In this document: one piece after another, positions 60,040-64,000 of the stretch
Numbering within the stretch: the first letter of the stretch is position 1
Layout: each line of letters begins with the position of its first letter
DNA from: Ameyamaea chiangmaiensis
GTDB lineage: Bacteria; Pseudomonadota; Alphaproteobacteria; Acetobacterales; Acetobacteraceae
DNA: 64,000 bases
Assembly (NCBI RefSeq): GCF_025995235.1
Contig: NZ_BAPT01000036.1
Span: forward strand, 1-64,000
Reading direction: 5' to 3'
Position numbers and translations under genes: made by a program
Notes under the pieces: generated by a model
What the model was told of the DNA's origin: nothing
Databases searched by the model: none
What the model saw: the letters and a program-made list of their open reading frames with translations, nothing else

Positions 60040-62664
60040 TCAGGGTTGCGGTGCGGCGGCAGGGCCGTGGCACACGTCGAACGCTTCGGCGATCTGTGCC
60101 GACAGGGCATTGAGCACGACGGGCTTGCGCACGACTGGAATGTGCCGAAAGCGCTCCGGTATCATGACGTTGTCGCCATAGCCGGTCGCAAATACGAACG
60201 GAATGTTCATCGCAACCAGAAGATCGCCGATGACCGCCGACGTATCGTCGTTCAGGTTGAAATCCAGAACGCCCACGTCTGGCCGGAATGTTCCCAGCGC
60301 CAGACGGGCATGAATCGCGTCGGGCGACAGTCGCACCTCCAATGCGCCCAGCTTGCGCAGCATATCCTCCGTGTCGAGCGCAATCAGCGACTGGTCTTCA
60401 AGAAGCAGAACGGACTTGCCCCGCAGGGGCTGTCCGGCGACTGCCGGGAGCACGGGGGCGACAGTGGACGGGACGGCCTCTCTGTCAGAAACATGGCGTC
60501 CAGGAACGCCGAGTTTCACGATCAGGCCCGCGGGATCATACGTAATGTCGACGCTGCCGCCCAGATCATAGGTCACCGCGCTCTGGATCAGGCGCGAGCC
60601 GAACCCCTGGGCGACGGGCGTCTTCACCGGCGGGCCGCCCGACTCACGCCAGGTGATCGTGCAGGACCCGTCCTCCGCGCGCTCCCACGCGATATCGACC
60701 AGACCCTCCGCCACGGACAGCGCGCCATACTTGGCCGCGTTGGTCATCAGTTCGTGGATTACCAGCGCCAGCGCGCCAAACGCGCGATCGTTCAGGCACA
60801 GCTGTTCACCCGACACGGTAATGCGATCGACACCGTCGCTGCCCCGATGCAGCCCGGCTTCCGCAGCGATCAGGGTCGCCAGATCGCCGCCCACGCTGTG
60901 GCTGATGGACTGGTCGTGCGCGAACGCCAGTGCCCGCAAACGCCCTTCCAGCGCCGAGGAGTAGTCCTCGACCGTTGCCGCGTGCGTTCCGGTCTGAAGC
61001 GCGATCGACTTCACCAGCGTGATGATGTTCTTCACGCGATGATTCAACTCGTCATTGAGAACGCGTCGGCGATGCTCCAGCCGGTTGCGTTCCTCGGCGG
61101 TGATTTCATGCTGTTTGAGGAAGATATCGCGCAGGTAGGTCCGAACTGCCTCCGCCACGCCCTGTTCGGCGTCACGCCACGGGCGGGACTGGTGACGAAC
61201 GTCCTCGCGCCACAGGTCGAAGCTGCCACGCGGGCTGAGCCGTGGACCGTGGGCCCCGGGAACCACACGCTTGACGGGCTCTCCGGCCCAGACCACCTCG
61301 TGTGCTTCTTCGCTTCTGAAAAAGATAAGGTAGTCACGCGGCGTTGCCGAAAGGGGCACGGCCATCGCACCGGCCACGTTCGTGCCGTACACGTCCTTGC
61401 CGGTGCGGCGCCGCAGGTCCTGCGTATGCCACACGCTTGAACGCGTTGCCTCGGCATCGCTGCCGGACGCGCGGCTTTCATGCGCGAGATAGGACACCAG
61501 ATCGGACGCTTCGGCCGCACTTGGCGCGTCGCCGGTGCTCGTCCACCGATCGTTGATCCACACGCCCACACCCTGACAGTCGACAAGCGCCATGAAATCG
61601 CTGACGTGACGCTGCAACGCATCGACCAGCGTCTCGCCCGTCGAAAGGGTGGCCAGAATGTCGTCCAGCCGACGCCGGGCCACGGCGGACGCGACCATCT
61701 GCGCCCGTCGCTCCGCGATGGAGATCTGAAGCGAGAAATACTGCACGAACAGTTCCGCGCCGATCCGCATCGAAATTGGCGTGATCCGGGGCGAGTCGTG
61801 ATGGCACGAGATCAGGCCCCACAGTTCCCCGTCCACCACGATCGAGAGCGACATCGACGCCGACACCCCCATGTTCTGCAGATATTCGCAGTGAATGGGC
61901 GAGACCGAGCGCAATTGCGCGAACGACATGTCCACGGGCTGTTCGCCCGGTTCAAGCGCGGGCCTCAGCACGTCAGGCTGATAGGACGCGTCGCCGATCA
62001 TCCGCACGGTGTTCAGCAGATAGAGCCTGCGGGCCTGATAAGGAATGTCGGCGGCGGGAAAGCGCTGGTCCATGAAGCTGTTGAGTGTGGGCCGCCGCGC
62101 CTCGGCGATGACCTGACCCGCGCCGTTATGAAGGAACTGATAGACCATGACGCGGTCATAGCCGAGCATCGCGCGCACAAGACGTGCCCCGGCACGGGCC
62201 AGCGCATCGACTTCGGTCTCAAGCCCGATGCGACGGATCAGCGTCTGCGTGAAATCGAGTGCTTCCTGCGCGCTGCGCGTGCCGTCCATCGACGGTTCGA
62301 GTTCGACAAACACCCGGTCGCGGTAGCGATGAATCGTCGCATCGAACAATGTCTCGGTATGGTCGAGCGAGACGCCGAGCACCACACCCGCGACCTCCGA
62401 CCCACCCGACCGCGCGGCGGCATTACGAACGTCGTGGACCGCCTTGTGTCCGATAATGGCCGCAAGCGGCGTGCCGCGCGTCAGCGGTTCGGGGAATCCC
62501 GTGATCGCGCAGACATTGGACGACCAGTAGACGACATCGAAGCTGGAGGGATCGAGGACCAGCATGGCCCCGTGCGGCTGGATGCTGCCGGGGATATGAA
62601 TCGGCTCCAGATCGCAGTTGGTCAGATCGACTTTCACGACTGGCTGCCGTGGGTGCTGGCACAC
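60040..62664 (-). CDS. bphP: Bacteriophytochrome histidine kinase with C-terminal receiver
   Basis: 874 residues from GTG 62664, the most upstream start (no strong ribosome site). PAS (about 10-115) carries the biliverdin-binding Cys17 before DLEPIHIPGSIQPHG. GAF (about 130-310) has FPAADIP. PHY (about 320-500) has the tongue motif PRGSF. A HWE/HisKA_2-type kinase follows with ELNHRVKNI (phospho-His) and HELMTNAAKYGAL. A receiver ends the protein with VLDFNL as acceptor. It senses red/far-red light. A heme oxygenase gene for its chromophore lies about 1.1 kb away at 63763. Confidence 0.95.
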   Translation of the reverse strand: MCQHPRQPVVKVDLTNCDLEPIHIPGSIQPHGAMLVLDPSSFDVVYWSSNVCAITGFPEPLTRGTPLAAIIGHKAVHDVRNAAARSGGSEVAGVVLGVSLDHTETLFDATIHRYRDRVFVELEPSMDGTRSAQEALDFTQTLIRRIGLETEVDALARAGARLVRAMLGYDRVMVYQFLHNGAGQVIAEARRPTLNSFMDQRFPAADIPYQARRLYLLNTVRMIGDASYQPDVLRPALEPGEQPVDMSFAQLRSVSPIHCEYLQNMGVSASMSLSIVVDGELWGLISCHHDSPRITPISMRIGAELFVQYFSLQISIAERRAQMVASAVARRRLDDILATLSTGETLVDALQRHVSDFMALVDCQGVGVWINDRWTSTGDAPSAAEASDLVSYLAHESRASGSDAEATRSSVWHTQDLRRRTGKDVYGTNVAGAMAVPLSATPRDYLIFFRSEEAHEVVWAGEPVKRVVPGAHGPRLSPRGSFDLWREDVRHQSRPWRDAEQGVAEAVRTYLRDIFLKQHEITAEERNRLEHRRRVLNDELNHRVKNIITLVKSIALQTGTHAATVEDYSSALEGRLRALAFAHDQSISHSVGGDLATLIAAEAGLHRGSDGVDRITVSGEQLCLNDRAFGALALVIHELMTNAAKYGALSVAEGLVDIAWERAEDGSCTITWRESGGPPVKTPVAQGFGSRLIQSAVTYDLGGSVDITYDPAGLIVKLGVPGRHVSDREAVPSTVAPVLPAVAGQPLRGKSVLLLEDQSLIALDTEDMLRKLGALEVRLSPDAIHARLALGTFRPDVGVLDFNLNDDTSAVIGDLLVAMNIPFVFATGYGDNVMIPERFRHIPVVRKPVVLNALSAQIAEAFDVCHGPAAAPQP

Positions 62665-63018
62665 GCGTCGGTCGACGCAAAGTGCACCACAGCGACACAG
62701 GCGGCGGAACGAATCACGCCGGAAACCGATATAACCGTGTCACACAAAGGAAAAGAGTGCATCAATGTCCGTCACTGTCCCACTCGTCGAACCACACACT
62801 CGGCGGCAATACGCGGCACACACCGGCATTTCGTCCGCACTTTCCATACCGAGATCGCGCGACGGACTTCACGTCTCGATTTAGCCAACCGACCATCGAG
62901 ACACCGTGCGCACCGCCGCGCGGCGGCCATGGCGGCTCGAATGTTTCTTGGTGACATAACTTTGCCCTCCTGTCTGTTCAAGAGTGAACACACAGGACAA
63001 CTCCGGTGAAATTCGCTT
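62665..63018. other. Divergent region between bphP and crp-type gene
   Basis: 354 bases. It contains one candidate short gene (62772-62957, minus strand) but otherwise no confident coding sequence. A plus-strand frame from 62765 of 39 codons is considered chance. The Crp-type start at 63019 has only a weak purine stretch ahead. Confidence 0.4.
62772..62957 (-). CDS. Short Arg/Cys-rich hypothetical protein
   Basis: 61 residues, about one quarter arginine or lysine, five cysteines including a CARC pair and a CRC. The start ATG at 62957 has an almost perfect AGGAGGG site seven bases upstream, the strongest ribosome site in this part of the window. It is in the same direction as bphP and ends 107 bases before it. 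No family is recognised. It could be a leader peptide or a small regulatory or metal-binding protein, or chance. Confidence 0.45.
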   Translation of the reverse strand: MSPRNIRAAMAAARRCARCLDGRLAKSRREVRRAISVWKVRTKCRCVPRIAAECVVRRVGQ

Positions 63019-63744
63019 ATGACGGTTTCCCCCGACACGTTCGGCACAAATGACTTTCTGGCAGCCCTGTCGGCAGACGATCGTGAGAGATTACGGCCGC
63101 GCCTGCGCGAAAGCGATCTGGCGCCCGGCACCATCCTTCAGCATGCGGGCGAGGACGTGACGTCCACGTGGTTTCCATGCGGTGCCGCGATGGCCAGTTT
63201 CTGCGTGGAAGAGATGGACGGCCGGACCGTCGATGTCGCGGCGGTCGGCCGCGAGGGTGCGATCGGCGGGATCGTCTCGCACGGCAGCCTGCCGTCGTTC
63301 TCCACCGCCACCGTCCGCTTTGGCGGCACATTCCTGCATATGCCGATCGTCGAGCTGGAACAGGCGCAGGAACAGTCGCCGCACCTGCGCTACTGGTTCG
63401 CCCGGTATTCCGACTGCCTTCTGGCGCAGATCTTCCAGAACTGTGCCTGCAACGCCACGCACAATGTCGGCCAGCGGGCCGCGCGCTGGCTGTTGGCGGG
63501 GATCGACCGGACCGGTTCGACCGACCTGCGCATGACACAGGAGCAACTGGCCGACATGCTCGGCGTCGGTCGACCCTTCGTGAACCGGGTCATCTCGACT
63601 CTGCGCGCCGAGGGTATCGTGGCGACGGCGCGCGGACATATCCGCATTCTCGACCGCAGCGCCCTGGAAAAGCGGACCTGCGCGTGCACGAACCTGACGC
63701 GCCAGCATTTTTCAACCGTGTTCGGCGCGCTCTACACGTCCTGA
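63019..63744 (+). CDS. Crp/Fnr family transcriptional regulator
   Basis: 241 residues. The cyclic-nucleotide-type beta roll spans about 20-130 (LAPGTILQHAGE). The C-terminal winged helix has MTQEQLADMLGVGRPFVNRVISTL. No N-terminal Fnr-type iron-sulfur cysteine set is seen, though cysteines in NCAC and CAC occur elsewhere. Such regulators are common next to light-sensing kinases in alphaproteobacteria. Ligand unknown. Confidence 0.88.
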   Translation: MTVSPDTFGTNDFLAALSADDRERLRPRLRESDLAPGTILQHAGEDVTSTWFPCGAAMASFCVEEMDGRTVDVAAVGREGAIGGIVSHGSLPSFSTATVRFGGTFLHMPIVELEQAQEQSPHLRYWFARYSDCLLAQIFQNCACNATHNVGQRAARWLLAGIDRTGSTDLRMTQEQLADMLGVGRPFVNRVISTLRAEGIVATARGHIRILDRSALEKRTCACTNLTRQHFSTVFGALYTS

Positions 63745-63762
63745 CCCTGCCGGACCGAGCCC

Positions 63763-64000
63763 TCAGCCGTCCGCGCCGGCCAGCGTATCGAGCGCACGAA
63801 ATGCCGCCCGCGCGGTGTCGAACATCGCCTGCGCGGCGGCGAGAGCCTGCTGCCCGTCGTAGTCCGGCGCGGTGTCGAGCGCTTCGACAAACGCGCGCCA
63901 GGACGATCCGTCCGTCTGTTCGGCCAGATGCCGCGCGCCATGTTCGCGGTCGAACCCCAGCGCCAGCGCCTGTTGCCGCAGGAGCCGCGCGCCCAGCGCC
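63763..64000 (-). CDS. bphO: Biliverdin-producing heme oxygenase, C-terminal part (cut by window edge)
   Basis: 78 codons plus the stop are in the window; the N-terminus lies beyond 64000. The segment GARHLAEQTDGSSWRAFVEAL followed by a helix ending MFDTARAAFRALD resembles the end of bacterial PigA/BphO heme oxygenases, which share GARHLAE and a closing AFNRF-like helix. It would cleave heme to biliverdin, the chromophore of the adjacent bacteriophytochrome. The proximal His lies outside the window. Confidence 0.8.
   Translation of the reverse strand, partial: ALGARLLRQQALALGFDREHGARHLAEQTDGSSWRAFVEALDTAPDYDGQQALAAAQAMFDTARAAFRALDTLAGADG

Noticed and set aside
62765..62884. 39-codon plus-strand frame in the bphP/crp gap
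   Set aside because: Its purine stretch is too far from ATG, and it lies opposite the better supported short minus-strand ORF.
1..64000. CRISPR arrays, insertion sequences, tRNA or rRNA genes
   Set aside because: No regularly spaced repeats, transposase motifs, terminal inverted repeats or cloverleaf-like sequences were seen by eye. A tRNAscan or ISfinder run would settle it.

Overview
The window is a dense, high-GC chromosomal segment whose gene content and protein styles fit a motile alphaproteobacterium of the Acetobacteraceae (acetic acid bacteria and relatives). The pointers are a pyrB-pyrC-plsY-dprA-topA run, DUF1491 and DUF6468 proteins, a GatZ-type polyol operon, and flagellar genes mixed into housekeeping loci. 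The genus cannot be fixed from sequence alone. No tRNA, rRNA, CRISPR array, insertion sequence or prophage is visible. Most genes sit in tightly packed operons with ATGA stop/start overlaps.

Layout. 1-170: start of speD, cut by the left edge. 290-5764 (minus strand): flagellar operon fliL-fliM-DUF6468-motE followed by a 927-residue exported helical-repeat protein. 5901-9290: an OmpA-type outer membrane protein, a DUF1491 protein and an S41 protease. 9287-19464 (minus strand): RNase R, topA, dprA, plsY, an apparently inactive pyrC, pyrB and gltX, an information-processing and pyrimidine/phospholipid run. 19562-20706: a membrane cytochrome b coupled to a tetraheme cytochrome c. 20943-24187: a CPBP-type membrane protein coupled to a C45 hydrolase, divergent from a sodium:solute symporter across a perfect palindrome. 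24376-24771: a frameshifted response-regulator pseudogene. 24900-29284: an arginine-deiminase-fold hydrolase, an ABC ATPase, a fused binding-protein/permease and an acyltransferase.

29448-36591 holds ada (plus strand) and, on the minus strand, a DeoR-controlled polyol operon: regulator, tagatose-type kinase, GatZ-family tagatose-6-phosphate epimerase, SmoS-like dehydrogenase, a sugar-binding protein without its permeases, and a second short-chain dehydrogenase. Together these would turn galactitol or sorbitol into tagatose or fructose and then fructose 6-phosphate. 36834-45751 is a mosaic: a Sel1 protein, an HExxH membrane protein with a damaged-looking 5' end, pepT, a TetR/VC0807-family pair, a DUF2501-like protein, gabD, an M20 peptidase and tag.

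45789-50485 is a four-gene ytcA-mdtNOP type efflux operon. 50504-58091 (minus strand) holds rRNA modification enzymes (RluA type, RsmD, RluB), ftsK, a glutamine amidotransferase, a small membrane protein, a flgD hook-capping gene far from the other flagellar genes, and a Nudix hydrolase. 58393-60006 is an outer membrane barrel with an N-terminal helix. The right end is a red/far-red light-sensing locus: a bacteriophytochrome kinase with its own receiver, a short basic ORF with a strong ribosome site, a Crp/Fnr regulator, and at the edge the C-terminus of a heme oxygenase that would make the biliverdin chromophore.

All family assignments come from reading motifs. No database search was possible.
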